In this document: one piece after another, positions 1-10,886 of the stretch
Numbering within the stretch: position 1 is the first letter of the stretch
Layout: every line of letters begins with the position of its first letter
Assembly (NCBI GenBank): GCA_030068145.1
Contig: JAPJBO010000139.1
Location: 62,001-126,000, forward strand
DNA: 64,000 nucleotides
From: Diplonema papillatum
Lineage: Eukaryota; Euglenozoa; Diplonemea; Diplonemida; Diplonemidae
Direction of reading: 5' to 3'
Made by a program: the position numbers and the translations under genes
The notes under the pieces: model-generated
What the model was told of the DNA's origin: nothing
Databases searched by the model: none
Seen by the model: the letters and a program-made list of their open reading frames with translations, nothing else

Positions 1-54
1 GAAAAACAATTTCTTAGATGTTTGTCGGGGAGGACGAACAAATTGGAGAGGAAG

Positions 55-105
55 AAAAGAGAGAGAGAGAGAGCTCTGAGAGAGAGAGAGAGAGGGGGGG
101 GCAGG
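55..105. repeat. GA dinucleotide microsatellite
   Basis: A run of GA repeats with a short interruption ends in a G-rich stretch. The open frames across it are products of the repeat. The rest of positions 1-400 shows no gene. Confidence 0.9.
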
Positions 106-401
106 TACCGAGATGCCCGCTTGGGGGGTATGGAGGTAGGGGACGGGGCCCGTAGATGTCTATGCGTTCACTTTTTGGGGATCCGTGTGTTTTTTAGTAC
201 CCGCAGTCATGCGGGGGTCCGGTCTACCCACAATAAGAAGGCGAATAGAAGGAGACGACCAACCGGCGCGTGCGCAATCAAAACGAAGCGTCTGCTGTTT
301 TCACATCTCACGAGTGTGAAACCCCTGTTCTAAATGATTTAGCACAGCACGCTGCCATCCGACGCTTTTTGATTTAGACATGCAAGCAAATTGTTACCAT
401 A

Positions 402-592
402 ACGAGGGACTGCCTTGTGCTCATTTCGAAGGAGGCCAGAGGGGGAGAAAATTATTTTTGTTGAACGCCTACAACCCAGATTTGCCTGTGTTTCGTGTGG
501 GCTACAGCACATTTACCTCCTTTGATCTTTTGCAACTGGCAGTCTCCTCAAGCATTTCCTACAAACCAGGTGCTTATACAAAAAAAAAAAAA
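402..592 (+). repeat. SINE-like family A, copy 1
   Basis: This is one of at least seven dispersed copies of a unit of about 220 bp. The unit starts near ATACTCGAGGGACTGCC, contains GTGTTTCGTGTGGGCTACAG in its middle, and ends in GGTGCTTATACA followed by a run of A. The A tail and varied 5' truncation suggest retroposition. I see no convincing polymerase III A or B box, so a tRNA origin is not supported. The start of this copy is shifted, and it has an internal deletion. Confidence 0.8.
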
Positions 593-1610
593 GGAACCCA
601 AATGCGCATAGAATCATCAGTGGGCGGGGACGGGGATGGAGAGGACTTGTGTGATGAATAAGGAGGAGGGACGCTGCGGGTGCTTGCAGCGGTAACGGGC
701 AGGCGGCGGGAAGCAACTCGGCAACTCGGAATCTGGAGACTGCGCGGCGAACCGAAGCGACTACGTTGTGGGTGGCGGACGTGTCCCGGCTGCCCGTGTT
801 TCGATCCGATTCATTTCCACGGACATGCTGGGCAGGACTATCATTGGCAGTGGAACCCCTAGTGGGCCAGCCACCCGTATTTCCTGGAAGCATCGAACTG
901 CCTGCTGCTGCTCTACCGCAGGCATTTATAGTAGAAGCACGACACGATGGTCACCTAGTGACTAATGCAGGCCATCGCTACACATACTCCGCATTCTAAC
1001 CCGAACAATTAGTCCTATTACAGTCTATCAGAAATCTATCAGTCGGGGGTGGACCAGCTCAATTGGCCCGGTAGCTCTCGCTCGCTCACGTCACAGCCAA
1101 GACACAGAGGAGAGCACGGGCGTGTCCTTCGGCGACTAAGCGACTCACCAGCCGCCGGTTTGTCTTCGTTTCTTTGGTTGGCGCATTTGTCACGTACCCA
1201 AGCTAAAAAGGGTTCGGAAGTGTCTCACAAGCCACACGACATGTGTCAATTGTGCGAGCTGCACTTGAGTGTCAGGCAATCGAATTATGCCCACTCGTGG
1301 CTGGAGACTATTCGTCATCTGTTTGCGTGTAGTCCGGATCGCATCACGGTTCACGGTGGTCTGCTGCTAATTTCGTTTGCCAAACGGGGGACTCGTGACG
1401 TTCTGCCGCTCCCTGGTTCGTCGTGACTCGTGAAAAGCCTTTGCTTGGGTTGAGCTGACTGATGGCAATCAATTTCCTGCTTGAGTTACTTCACCCACCG
1501 GAATGTTTCTCAGGTTCCTTTTCCATGACGTCTGCAGGGGAGAGAGATGTGACGCTGTCCGCCTCCCCCATCTAGACACTGCGGCACGTTCACCGAGAGC
1601 TGACTTAAGT
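593..1610. other. No supported gene
   Basis: Short open frames exist on both strands, but none has a convincing start, domain or splice structure. I see no named repeat here. Confidence 0.5.
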
Positions 1611-1730
1611 TTCCGAGTGATCTCCCACAAAGGGTACCGGTTCAATTTGACGGCAGGCCGGCGGCCATGGAAATATAAGCATCCGATAATGAGTGCAACA
1701 GCTAACCTTCCAAATGGATGACGAAGCGAT
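1611..1730 (+). pseudogene. Diverged large-subunit rRNA fragment
   Basis: The stretch is homologous to the eukaryotic LSU rRNA segment that normally reads GGTTCATCTTGACAGCAGG, GTGGCCATGG and then GAGTGTGTAACAACTCACC. Here it has many substitutions and small indels, so it is a decayed fragment and not a functional gene. It derives from the same LSU window as the fragments at 40283-40384 and 62895-63050 and is the most diverged of the three. Confidence 0.8.
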
Positions 1731-2299
1731 CCACCATAGTAGGTAAACCTGGCGTGCGTAGGAGTGCGTGGTCCACGATACAAGAGAGCTTTACACTGCC
1801 TTGTAGAAAGTTCGGAGCTGTAACGTGACCCACCCAAGCTCGTTTCCTAGGGCAGGCAGGCAAGCAGCATCACCTTTGCGACAGTGAGCGCCAGTTACAA
1901 ATACGCGTTCCTTTGTCTCCCTTTCTAGAGCAGAAACACCCCCTTATTAACGGCGCCAACGCGTACGGCAATGTTCTTGTTCCTCCGTGCCGGTTGTACG
2001 CGAAATACCGCAGAAGAAGCGGCAATGTGCAAGCTAACGGTTCACAACACATCTGCAACGTCTCGAAAATATGCAGTTTTCTCGCGGGCTAGGAAAAAGC
2101 CTCCTTCGAGCGAGAACAAGAAGAAGCCGGAGGCACCATCGTTGACCGCTCGAACCCGGAAACGTTTCTAAGTTGGAGCTACGACCGGTTTCCCGGTTTC
2201 CAAAACGGTTCAGGGTTTAAAACGGTTGCGGAAAGTAGAAGTAGTAGTATGTGCTTGAACTTGATACGCAGCAACAATCTGTCACGACAGACTGCATAT

Positions 2300-3095
2300 A
2301 TATATCAGTCATTCTCCTGGCGACCGTTCAAATATGGAAGAAACCATCTGGATGGTCAACCCCTCGTCATTTTCTTTGGTCCGAGGGCGTTTTTGAACTG
2401 TTTTGAACCCGATCTTTCCATTCCGACCCTCGGTGGGCTCCGAAGCTCGATATTGACGGGCTTACGCCCAAAATTAGGTTTTGCGAAAAACGCATTCTCC
2501 TGTTTTGCCATCGAGGGGGTCGCCAGTTTTTCTGTAGCACCCCGGGAACAGAGTTCCCAGGCATGCTCCGGATTAAAACCATGTTTGATTGACCAAATTA
2601 GAGGCGGGGATGGTGGGTGTATGGGCTGCAACAGCTTTCCCCTGTGGCACCGTACTATACCACAAGGGGCACCACGAGGGCCTAGCACCCTGTGGGCTCA
2701 GTACCCGCCATCCCAGTTCTGAAGTGCGTTCATAGGGTGATGGTAATTTGCCTGGTGAAGTGGGGTGCAACAGGAGGGCCATGGGGGTCAACCTTTTGTG
2801 TGATCCTAGGTGGTATTTTGACGATTTCGTGACCGATCTTTCCATTCCGTGTCTTCTCGGGAGCAACAGGCACGTATCACACGCGCCCCCGGTATAATCT
2901 AAGTATAATTATATCGGGCCGAACTTGTCCAAGGGGGGTCGTCATTTTTTTCTAAAACCCTGGGAACAGAGAGACCAGGGACACCTGCGCTCATAGCATC
3001 AAAGATTGGTCGATTTAGTGACACCTTTGGTGACGGTATGCTCTGCAATAGGATGGTCATTTTTGAACGGTCGCCAGGAGAATGACTGATATAGT
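2300..3095. mobile_element. TIR element 1 (non-autonomous, about 0.8 kb)
   Basis: About 30 bp at 2303-2332 (starting ATATCAGTCATTCTCCTGGC) is repeated in inverted orientation at 3061-3092 with almost no mismatch. Inside, GATCTTTCCATTCCG occurs twice (near 2409 and 2838), and a G-G-G-A-A-C-A-G-A-G motif also recurs. No transposase-like reading frame is visible. This fits a non-autonomous DNA transposon, but I could not define a target-site duplication. Confidence 0.6.
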
Positions 3096-3205
3096 ATGTG
3101 TCGTTCTAGTTCGGGAGCCAGTCTGGAAGAAAAACGGAGTAATCTTCACAAAAGAGTGACGCAAGTCAGCCCCCCTGGGCGGCGCCGATCCGAGCGCGCA
3201 CAGGA

Positions 3206-3342
3206 TCAGTGACTTCTGACGCGGCAGAATTTGCACTTCAGGATGGGGCCACCGTGAGCACCGACGGCCGACGCATGACGGCACAAGGTGCAGTGGTTGG
3301 AGCAAGCTTGAACGTAGTACGCCGGCGATGCACACACTGGGG
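3206..3342 (-). CDS. Candidate terminal exon with zinc-binding cysteines
   Basis: A minus-strand frame opens after a pyrimidine-rich stretch and a CAG acceptor near 3344 and runs to a TGA at 3206. It ends with four regularly spaced cysteines, in the pattern C-x3-C-x2-C, then a glycine-rich spacer, then C-x2-C followed by RVRSH. That arrangement resembles a small zinc finger or ribbon at a protein's C-terminus. I could not find upstream exons, and I do not recognise the protein. The strand matches all other genes here. Confidence 0.35.
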
Positions 3343-5213
3343 CTGCTTGTTCGGCAGTAAAACCGGAGATTAAAAAAGAAAAGTGGGATTCGCCCGTAGC
3401 CCTGAACCGGCTCATACATGCTACACTGCACACAACAAAGAGCTGCCGGATCTACAGCTAAAACCGGGAACAGGGCTAACTTAACCCCCAGTTGGAGGAA
3501 GCAGAAGAATATATCGCAGCAAGATCGGCTAGTTTCGGCTAGTTTACACCGCGGCGCGAATCGGGTTGGTAGCCAACGGCGCAGGTTCGATTCATGGGTT
3601 TGAAAATGTCCGTTGCGCATCTACACATCCTACTTTGAAGTGCACACGCCCTCTGGCTTGGTGATACCACCAGGCAGGGGAGTCACCAGTGTTCGAAGCC
3701 CAGCATCAAGTCTTCTTTGTGAGAGGAAGTAGCAGGGGGCTGATACCCTGCTATTCAGAAGAATACATGAAACCTATTTGCTTTTTTTTTTTTCACGATC
3801 GCTTGCGATAGAGAGAGGAGTCGGCATTGTTATCGGCATTGTCACAGGGGTAAAAGAGAGAGCAAGTCCAGCATTTCTTTAGAGTTTTCGCCCGACAGAG
3901 GTTTAAGCTCTCCAACGCAGACCGACCGTTCCACCTTTCTAGTGAACATGCAGTGGGACCCTCTCGTCTCTCTTCTACCACCTATCCACGACCCCAGCAG
4001 ATGCAAACGCCGTGTGCCATTGTGGCCAGTAACAAGGCCAGTAGCTTTGAACCACTGGCAGCCAAGGGGGGCAAGGTAGCTTTAACAAAAAATGCTCGGA
4101 GGCGCTGCCCAGCGCATTTCTTCCGCTTGTGCTTTGGAGAGTGCTTTGTCCTTTAACAAATTGGACTCGTCTCACCTTGCGTCAGACGCTAACGCTCGGC
4201 ATCATGGAATGTGTACCTCAGCCGTTGGGTGGGATCACTTCGGTAGCTCTTGCGGTATTGGGGAGGCATTTGCACTTCGCAACGGGAGGCCTCCTCGAGT
4301 ATTTTTTACAAGGCAGGTTGTCAAAACGCATAGAAGATAAAAGTCTGCCCCATCTAATTTCCGGGTTCGTCTTGGAACAGCATTTCGAAAGATATGCAAC
4401 AAGATCTCTTCGAAAGGACGAGCAAGAGTCGGTCATTTTTGACTAAACTCGTTGCTCTCAATCGAACGAGATCGCTATAACCGACGACTTCAGTCGCCGC
4501 TAACCGGCTGACCGGTGTCCGGTCTTGTACGGATCCACTGCAGGATTCGTTCGGCTCAAGCTCTGCGGCAGCAATAGAACGTAGCCGCAGCGTAGGCGCA
4601 GCTTGCACGCGTCACAAACAACACCAACTAAAGGCGACCTTTTCTCAGCGCAGAGCGCCGTCCTCCCTTGAGCCTAATTTTTCGTTTTCGCCGACTTTCG
4701 ATCCCCCTTCATTCCGTCGGCATGACAGGCATCGTTTGTCAGCAGGCATCGGGTTATAGTCCAGGGAACGTCAAGATACATTTCAACAAAGTGAGTACGA
4801 CAAGGAGGTGGAAGGGCGTTGGGCGTGGCGGCTCTGTGCGATACCTGTTTTGCGGACATCGCAAAGACTTGATATTCCGAGTGCCTTTGTGAGGTTGGAT
4901 GAGACGCAGATGTGAGTGTGAGTGTGTGACGGACTGCTGTCGCGTGTGTCGACAGAATTCCAACAAGAGTGAGTGGGTGAGAAAGTGGGAGTGCGTTGGA
5001 GTTGGATGAGACGCAGAGAGGTGATGTACTGCTGTCGCGTGTGTGATTAAGTGCGCAAGTTGTTGAGTGATGAATGGCACAATCCGCGGCGTTTACCTAA
5101 GCAAGCTGCTGGCCGTCGCAGCCCACACGCACGGCAGGCTACGTGCGGAGGCGAAGCCTGAGCGGGCCTTCCGGTCGGGGGGTGTAAGACAGCCGAGCCT
5201 GTCGACTCGGTGC
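3343..5213. other. No supported gene
   Basis: It holds scattered short frames and a few diverged pieces of family A sequence (near 4255-4335). A tract rich in GTGAGTGTG lies near 4905-5050. No element boundaries were found. Confidence 0.45.
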
Positions 5214-6632
5214 TCAGTTTTTCCCCTTTTTCCGGTGCCCGTTCTTACTCGACTTCCCAGCGGGCTGCGCGCTGGGCGAGTTGGCCTTCACAGCGACGAC
5301 GGGAATGTCTGGGTAAGGCGACATCTTGCTCTTTACGGAAGGCACGCCGTTGGAGGAAGGCGACGTCGACGGAGAAAGCATCCGACGCCACGAGTCAATG
5401 AGAGCGTCCGCCTCGTGCTCCCGGAACCGGCCGGAGGCTAGGACGGCGTCGGCGGGGTATTCCGCGACGCAATCGCTGCAGTACATGCCCCACAGACCGC
5501 TGACGAAGTGACCGTCGCCGGTCGCTGGGATCGGCAGCGAGCAGCTAGGGCACGTCGGTCGGGCGAAGAGCAGGCCGATCGGCTCCGAGTCGGCGCAGAA
5601 GGAGAGATACCCGTCTGCGAGGGCGCCTTTGAACTGGAGCAGCTCCTTCTCGGCGAGGTGGATGGGCGAGAGCCCTCGCCTGCTGGCTTCGGTCCGCGGG
5701 GTCAACGCGATCTCGACGCAGTCGACCGCCAAGGGGGACGTGGACACGTGCGCCGCCGAAGGGTCCGTCGACAGGCGGTTGCCGATGGCGAGCGTGGTCA
5801 CGTAGTACTTCAAGAACCCGACGAAAAGAGACCCCGCGCGCGCGACGGAGGCCGCGGAAAAACTTCGTAACCGTTCGGCCACGAGGGGGAGGGAGTCGGC
5901 GAGCGTCTTGCTCGGCCGGTTGACGCCGTTCCGCTGGTCATTCGCAGCGCGAGAGGGGTCGGCGGACTCCGTTTTGAAGCAGTAGGCGATGTACAGCACG
6001 GCGAGGGCCTTCGTTCGGTCGCCCGAGAACACTTTCGCATGCTGGCACCAAGCCGCGAGGCTCTGCAGGGCGAGCAGGTGCTCAGCGAATCGTTTGTCGT
6101 TGCAGCTGGTGTACCTGTCGAACGCCTCGGCGACGACCTCCATCAGACCGTCGTCAGCAAACGAGTACGCGAACTTCTGCACGTCGTTCTGGTCCCCCCG
6201 TATGGTCGCCTGCATGCTGTGCGCGAGCATGACCATCCCCCACGAGAGGCAGTGCTGCTGGCCGGGCTTTTCGGTCAACATCGCCTCTCGGACCCGCGCT
6301 TTAATCGACTCATTCAGCGTATTCGCAAAGCTCTTCACACTGAACCCCACCTCCACCTTCTCCTCCACCGGCTTCTTCACCGGCACCCCTGTCACGGGGG
6401 GTGGCGGCGCCGGCGGTTGTTCCACCACCGGAGCGTGCGGTGCGCCGCCGTTCAACTTCCGTCGTCGGGCGGAAAAGTCAAGCTCTTCCGTTATGTAGCA
6501 TCCTTGCTTCAGACACATCGCATGCAACTTCTTTAGCAGCACGTGGATGTCACCGTCCATCACGCCCAGAGCGGCCATGACCTGCTCATCGGTCCATTCG
6601 CAAAGATCGACGGGCTGTATGACGTCAACCAT
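5214..6632 (-). CDS. Uncharacterised protein with C-terminal zinc ribbon (472 aa)
   Basis: This is a single uninterrupted frame of 472 residues starting at an ATG. I do not recognise the family. The N-terminus (about residues 8-45) is a short helical segment around CEWTDEQVMAALGV, loosely like a SAM-type helical bundle. Residues 65-90 are a proline-rich linker. Residues 95-350 look like an all-helical domain. Four cysteines at 361, 364, 385 and 388 (CPSC and CSDC) form a plausible zinc ribbon. The C-terminus is a disordered tail rich in serine, proline and lysine that ends KKGKN, possibly a basic targeting or nucleic-acid-binding segment. The codon bias is strongly G and C at third positions, and the length and low complexity of the other frames support this frame as real. 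It lies upstream of the terminal exon at 3206 and on the same strand. Confidence 0.85.
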   Translation of the reverse strand: MVDVIQPVDLCEWTDEQVMAALGVMDGDIHVLLKKLHAMCLKQGCYITEELDFSARRRKLNGGAPHAPVVEQPPAPPPPVTGVPVKKPVEEKVEVGFSVKSFANTLNESIKARVREAMLTEKPGQQHCLSWGMVMLAHSMQATIRGDQNDVQKFAYSFADDGLMEVVAEAFDRYTSCNDKRFAEHLLALQSLAAWCQHAKVFSGDRTKALAVLYIAYCFKTESADPSRAANDQRNGVNRPSKTLADSLPLVAERLRSFSAASVARAGSLFVGFLKYYVTTLAIGNRLSTDPSAAHVSTSPLAVDCVEIALTPRTEASRRGLSPIHLAEKELLQFKGALADGYLSFCADSEPIGLLFARPTCPSCSLPIPATGDGHFVSGLWGMYCSDCVAEYPADAVLASGRFREHEADALIDSWRRMLSPSTSPSSNGVPSVKSKMSPYPDIPVVAVKANSPSAQPAGKSSKNGHRKKGKN

Positions 6633-7254
6633 TCTGCTCTTTTCGTGGACCGGGCGTGCTCTTTCTCTGGTGTTCCTGGTTCTGGGTTTGGTTTAATGAA
6701 TAAGCAGTAAAGACAAAAACTGCTAATGTGCAAGTGTGATAATCCGGTTCTGGGGCGACGTATTTGAATCGCTATATTCTACATCTTTTACAGTCTGCTC
6801 CGCGGCGTATCACTCCAAGATTGGAAGGCTACTTTCCTTTTACGGGTCACCTAGCAACTGCGTGGTCACGCCGTCCAAGGCGAGGTTGTACGTCGTTTGA
6901 CCGCACAACCACAGACATTCTTCTCGACAAGAGCGTGTCCAAAATACCAAATCCCCAGCGTAATCATTATTAGACGAGAGGCCGATGCAGAAATGTTGGA
7001 CTAGGAAGTGCTCAACGACTTCAATGAAAAAAACCGACCTAGCAACCGTTCCGCAGTTTTGAGCGAGCGGCAGCTTGCGCGGGCTACACAAAAAACGAAC
7101 ATCAAATGCACGAATCAGGTCGTCCGGCAACAGGGTAAGATTGTGAACAGGAGCGAGACTCAATAAATTAGTCGGAATGGCTCAAAACCCCCGCCGAGCC
7201 CCAACGTGTCGAGGGAAGTCAGACACTCTGAGCGTATCTGAGATGTCGCCTGCT
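6633..7254. other. Spacer between two minus-strand genes
   Basis: It contains a 107-codon minus-strand frame without an ATG (6840-7163), which I do not call as a gene. Otherwise I see the 3' flank of one gene and the 5' flank of the next. Confidence 0.5.
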
Positions 7255-8901
7255 TCATCGTTCTTGCATCTTCTTGAACACGTCGTTCAACTCGCTCTGG
7301 AGGTCAAGTTGCAACCGTACCGCAGAGGGACCGGTGGAACGTGGTTCTGCAACCGGTGGTGCTTCGAGATCTGCCGCTAAACGCCGGGTGACCGATGTTT
7401 TGGCCTGCAGCGTAGACGGGACAGGCGGCGCTCCGAACGCGGCTCGCGTGCCGTCTGCCGGGGTTCGCCTCCGCGGAGCAACCGAACTCGCTCCGCTCGT
7501 CACGAGCACCTCCGTTGGCTCCAGTGACAAGTCTACGGCCCGCGAGCTATCGGGCGCCTCCACGCAAATCTCGCCCGTTGTGGACAAAACGTCACCCTCG
7601 CGTACCAACGGCTCGTGTGCTCGGTCTTCACTGTCGCCTCGGTCCGTATCTTGGTGGCCCGTCTGCCACGGGACGCGCGCAGAGAACATGGACTCGACGT
7701 CTCTGTAATTCTTGAGACAGGCCTCTAATACAGCCTGTCCCGCAGCCAGCTGCTCGGCAAATGACCCGCTGCCTTCCCCGCTGGGTGTGTCGTCCAAGCG
7801 ATCGGCCGCATCGAGGAGCAACTTTCGGCAAACCGCGGTCAGTGCTTTCACGTCGCGCACGTTCTCCTTCCCCGCCACAGCCGCAGACGTTGTGCTCCCG
7901 CGCAGCGGCTTCGCAGGGGAGGCCAAGGTCAGCCGGTTGACCGCCGACTTCATGAGCCGTTCCCCCTTCTCGGCGAGCGACGAGAACCCCGGAAGCCCAG
8001 CGCTGCCCCAGCGCACCGGCTCGTCGGCGGCCGCGGCGAGGGTGGCGAGGAACGCCAGGCACTGCGACTCGATGAAGGAGGACGCTTTTCGGATGGCCAC
8101 CAGCGGCTGCGCGTCTTCGCAGAGGTCGTCGGCGTTGAAATCGCCCGGCAGCCGCGGGCCCAGGCCGGCCGCGATGACCGCCGCGGAGACGAAGGCGCGC
8201 CGCAGCTCGTGCACCGCGCCGGCAAGGGCTCCGCCGCTCGCCGCCCGCGTCAGCGCGCGCCCGAACTCGCGCTCGGCGGCCTGCTTGTGCAGCCGCCGGG
8301 AGACCGCCACCAGCACCTGCGCGCAGCCGACCACGCGCAGGGCCCCCCGGGCCCTGCGGGCCAGCGCGCCCCGCTCCGCGTGGCCCGCAGCCGCCCAGCC
8401 GGCGGCGGCCGCGACGGCGGCCAAGCAGCACCGCTGCCACACGGCGCCCGCCCGCCAGGCTGCCGCCGCGGCGGCCCCGCAGGCCCCGGCGTCGAGCCCG
8501 CACCACCACCACCACCCGCAGCCCCCGGTCGACAGCTTCTGCAGGGCCCGTCGGTCGTGCGCCAAGAGGGCGTCCGCCACCTCGCGCCCCACCCCGCGTT
8601 TTCCCCGGGCGCTCCCCTGCGGTCCCTCTTCTTCGGGTGCCGACCGGCTGGCCGTCGGGTCCTCGCCGCACTCCTCCTGCGGCCCGCCGGGGCTTCCCTC
8701 GAGCCCTCGGCGCCGGGCGGGCTCCCGCGCTTCGTCGGCTGCCCGCCGCAGGCGGGCGTCGCGAGCCGCCGCCCGTGCGGCCGCGCGCGCGGTTCTCTCC
8801 TCGTCCTCCCGCTGCAGCAGCAGCCACGCCGCGGCGGCCCCCTCGTCGTCGTCGTTGTCGTCGCCGAAGTCCGGCATCTCCGCGCCGGGCGCCGCCGCCA
8901 T
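7255..8901 (-). CDS. Uncharacterised alanine/arginine-rich protein (548 aa)
   Basis: This is a continuous frame of 548 residues from an ATG that directly follows a GCTCGCAG sequence, a possible splice-acceptor context. I do not recognise the family. Residues 1-25 are acidic. Residues 28-110 are a charged, arginine-rich, probably helical segment. Around 125-135 there is a tryptophan cluster (CGWWWWCG). Residues 135-200 are very alanine-rich with hydrophobic stretches that could associate with membranes. Residues 200-330 are better mixed and look globular. The last 200 residues are low complexity and end in a short helix, ELNDVFKKMQER. Extreme GC bias leaves long frames open on the other strand too, but this frame has the best amino-acid composition and an intact copy of its start is duplicated upstream. 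It could also be a fast-evolving membrane-associated protein. Confidence 0.75.
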   Translation of the reverse strand: MAAAPGAEMPDFGDDNDDDEGAAAAWLLLQREDEERTARAAARAAARDARLRRAADEAREPARRRGLEGSPGGPQEECGEDPTASRSAPEEEGPQGSARGKRGVGREVADALLAHDRRALQKLSTGGCGWWWWCGLDAGACGAAAAAAWRAGAVWQRCCLAAVAAAAGWAAAGHAERGALARRARGALRVVGCAQVLVAVSRRLHKQAAEREFGRALTRAASGGALAGAVHELRRAFVSAAVIAAGLGPRLPGDFNADDLCEDAQPLVAIRKASSFIESQCLAFLATLAAAADEPVRWGSAGLPGFSSLAEKGERLMKSAVNRLTLASPAKPLRGSTTSAAVAGKENVRDVKALTAVCRKLLLDAADRLDDTPSGEGSGSFAEQLAAGQAVLEACLKNYRDVESMFSARVPWQTGHQDTDRGDSEDRAHEPLVREGDVLSTTGEICVEAPDSSRAVDLSLEPTEVLVTSGASSVAPRRRTPADGTRAAFGAPPVPSTLQAKTSVTRRLAADLEAPPVAEPRSTGPSAVRLQLDLQSELNDVFKKMQER

Positions 8902-9860
8902 CTGCGAGCGCAGATCTCACTCACTCTCTCTCTCTCTCTCTCTCCCCCTCCCTGCCCCCTTTTTGGCGTCGTCTCGCGTTGTTACGAGGTCCTCAAAACA
9001 GCATTTCTCTACCTTGGCTCCACCCCCCTGTTTTCGCGTTTTTCCCCCTGTACGCGCTTAGCCCGAATGGCGCCCGTCTAACCAGTTTCCCGTACCCCAA
9101 AACCCCGCTGACTGCCCCTTGTGATCCCGTACACGTGTACCTCATTTTCCCCCTTCGGCGGCTACCGAGCTCTCGTCCTCCCGCTGCAGCAGCAGCCACG
9201 CCGCGGCGGCCTCCTCGTGTCGACGCCATCGCCGAAGTCCAGCATCTCCGCACCGGGCGCCGCCACCATCTGCGAGCGCAGATCTCTCCCCCCTCGAGGG
9301 GTAGCGACACCTCGTCCTATCGAGCGCATACGAGTATGCTAACTCGGATCTGGAACGAGTCCATGGGAGAGGAACGGTCTTGACTTTTGCATTTTCATTG
9401 GCACATGACCGATTCATTTTGCATTCCCTCCATGTCTTTCGAGCACGTGGTATGTCATTCATACTCATTCTAATCGGTATCCCTCTTCTTGAATCGCGAA
9501 CGATTCTTTCCGTGGAATGTTAACACCGCCATTTGAGATTATCGAGGCGAGGTCATGCCCCGATGCGAGCTGATTGCCGGCTGGATGCGGGCAACTGCAC
9601 CTTTGTACCACCGACACAGGATTCTGGGTGCTTCCAGGTTACGCGCAATCGGGGTTTTGAAACATACCCACGCGGCGGTGACTGTGGCTGGTCTTTGTAA
9701 GGGCTGCCCTGGTGTTACTGTGATCAAACTCACACTCACCTCAAACTAAGCCCCCTTCCCCCCTTTTTGGCGTCGTCTCACGTTGTTACGAGGTCCTCGA
9801 AGCAGCATTTCTCTACCTCGGCTCCTCTGCCCCCGTTTTCGCGGGTCGAAACCGGGCGAC
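8902..9860 (-). pseudogene. Partial duplications of the 5' end of the 7255-8901 gene
   Basis: Positions 9165-9290 repeat about 125 bp of the first coding bases and 5' flank of the downstream gene (8795-8925), with deletions and a changed reading frame. The 5' flank around 8957-9040 (CGTTGTTACGAGGTCCTC and neighbours) is repeated again at 9760-9845. A CT microsatellite at 8925-8944 sits at the first junction. The copies cannot encode the full protein. Confidence 0.75.
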
Positions 9861-10886
9861 TGCGCCACGAGGGCAACACTGCTTTCCCCGGGCGCTTTGC
9901 CCTCTGTCGGCCGGATCCTCGCCGGCGCGCCGAGGCGGGGGGAAGCCGCCTTCTCCGGCTTGCCGGGAGAGGTATTCCACTTCGCCGTCTCTTCGCCCTC
10001 AGGGCCAAGCTCTGCTGGATTCTGGCTGGACGCCTCCAAGTTAGATCCCATTGAAAAAGAAACGCAGGGCACATCGGATTTATCGGGCCACGACTAGACT
10101 AGAGGCACCGGTTCGCTTCAAGGACACAAAATACTAACGGCAGGCGCCCGGAACTTGCGTCGATCGCAACGATGATACATGCTGACACACAAGAAGACGC
10201 AACCTTTTTCTGCAGAACGTAAGTGTACAGACCGTGTTCAACCTATCTCAACTAGTGTTGTACGCAGTGGCAAAATCTTCGTGCGCTACCTCTTCTGGGC
10301 TGTTTGGACTTCGATCGAAGGGAAAAAAAAAAAAAAAAAAACGCGGTCAATACGCGGAAGAAGCGGACTTGCGTCATCGCGGGTGGGGGTCGTGGGGAGG
10401 GCGCATTCTTTGTTTCCCCCCCCCCCCTTTTTTGAGACAAGAACAGACGGCTGAAAGGATTGCGATCCTTCCAGAATTGTGGAGAAAAAGAAGTGTCGGT
10501 GTGAGGGGTGGTCGGCCGCGCGAAGACAAGAAACGGGTGGAGGGGGGTCGTTGTAATTGGTTTCTGTGCGTTGGGAGAAATAGGGGATGGTAAGAAAGTT
10601 TGCGGTGGTCTCCGTCGGTTAGGTAGTTTGTGCTACCTCCGTTCTTTTACACTCGGTCTTTTTTCCTCCAGTCCCTTCTGACGCGGGGGGCAGAAACAGC
10701 GACGGACGGAGAACGTGTGCAAAAGCTACACGCCGGCATCTTTCCGTGTTTCTGCCGGAAAAAAAAAGGGAGGGGAAGAGGGGGTTGTGCGCAACGCGCA
10801 GAGTCCTGGATTATATTATCCCAGGCCCGAGTTACTCACCCAAGGTGACCCGCCCCAATCTCTACTACATCCGTCGACCGATTTTA
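9861..10886. other. No supported gene
   Basis: It contains homopolymer runs (A19 near 10322, C10 near 10418) and short frames only. I see no element boundary before the C run at 10887. Confidence 0.5.

Noticed and set aside
3540..3700. Possible tRNA genes (GGTTCGATTC at 3577, GTTCGAAGCCC at 3690)
   Set aside because: No acceptor, D or anticodon stems can be folded around either; chance matches to a T-arm.
6840..7163. 107-codon minus-strand frame between two genes
   Set aside because: Starts at TTG, has no ATG, and I see no acceptor that would make it an exon.
7712..9061. 449-codon plus-strand frame opposite the 7255-8901 gene
   Set aside because: Shadow frame of very GC-rich coding sequence. 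It is low complexity and runs into duplicated 5' flank.
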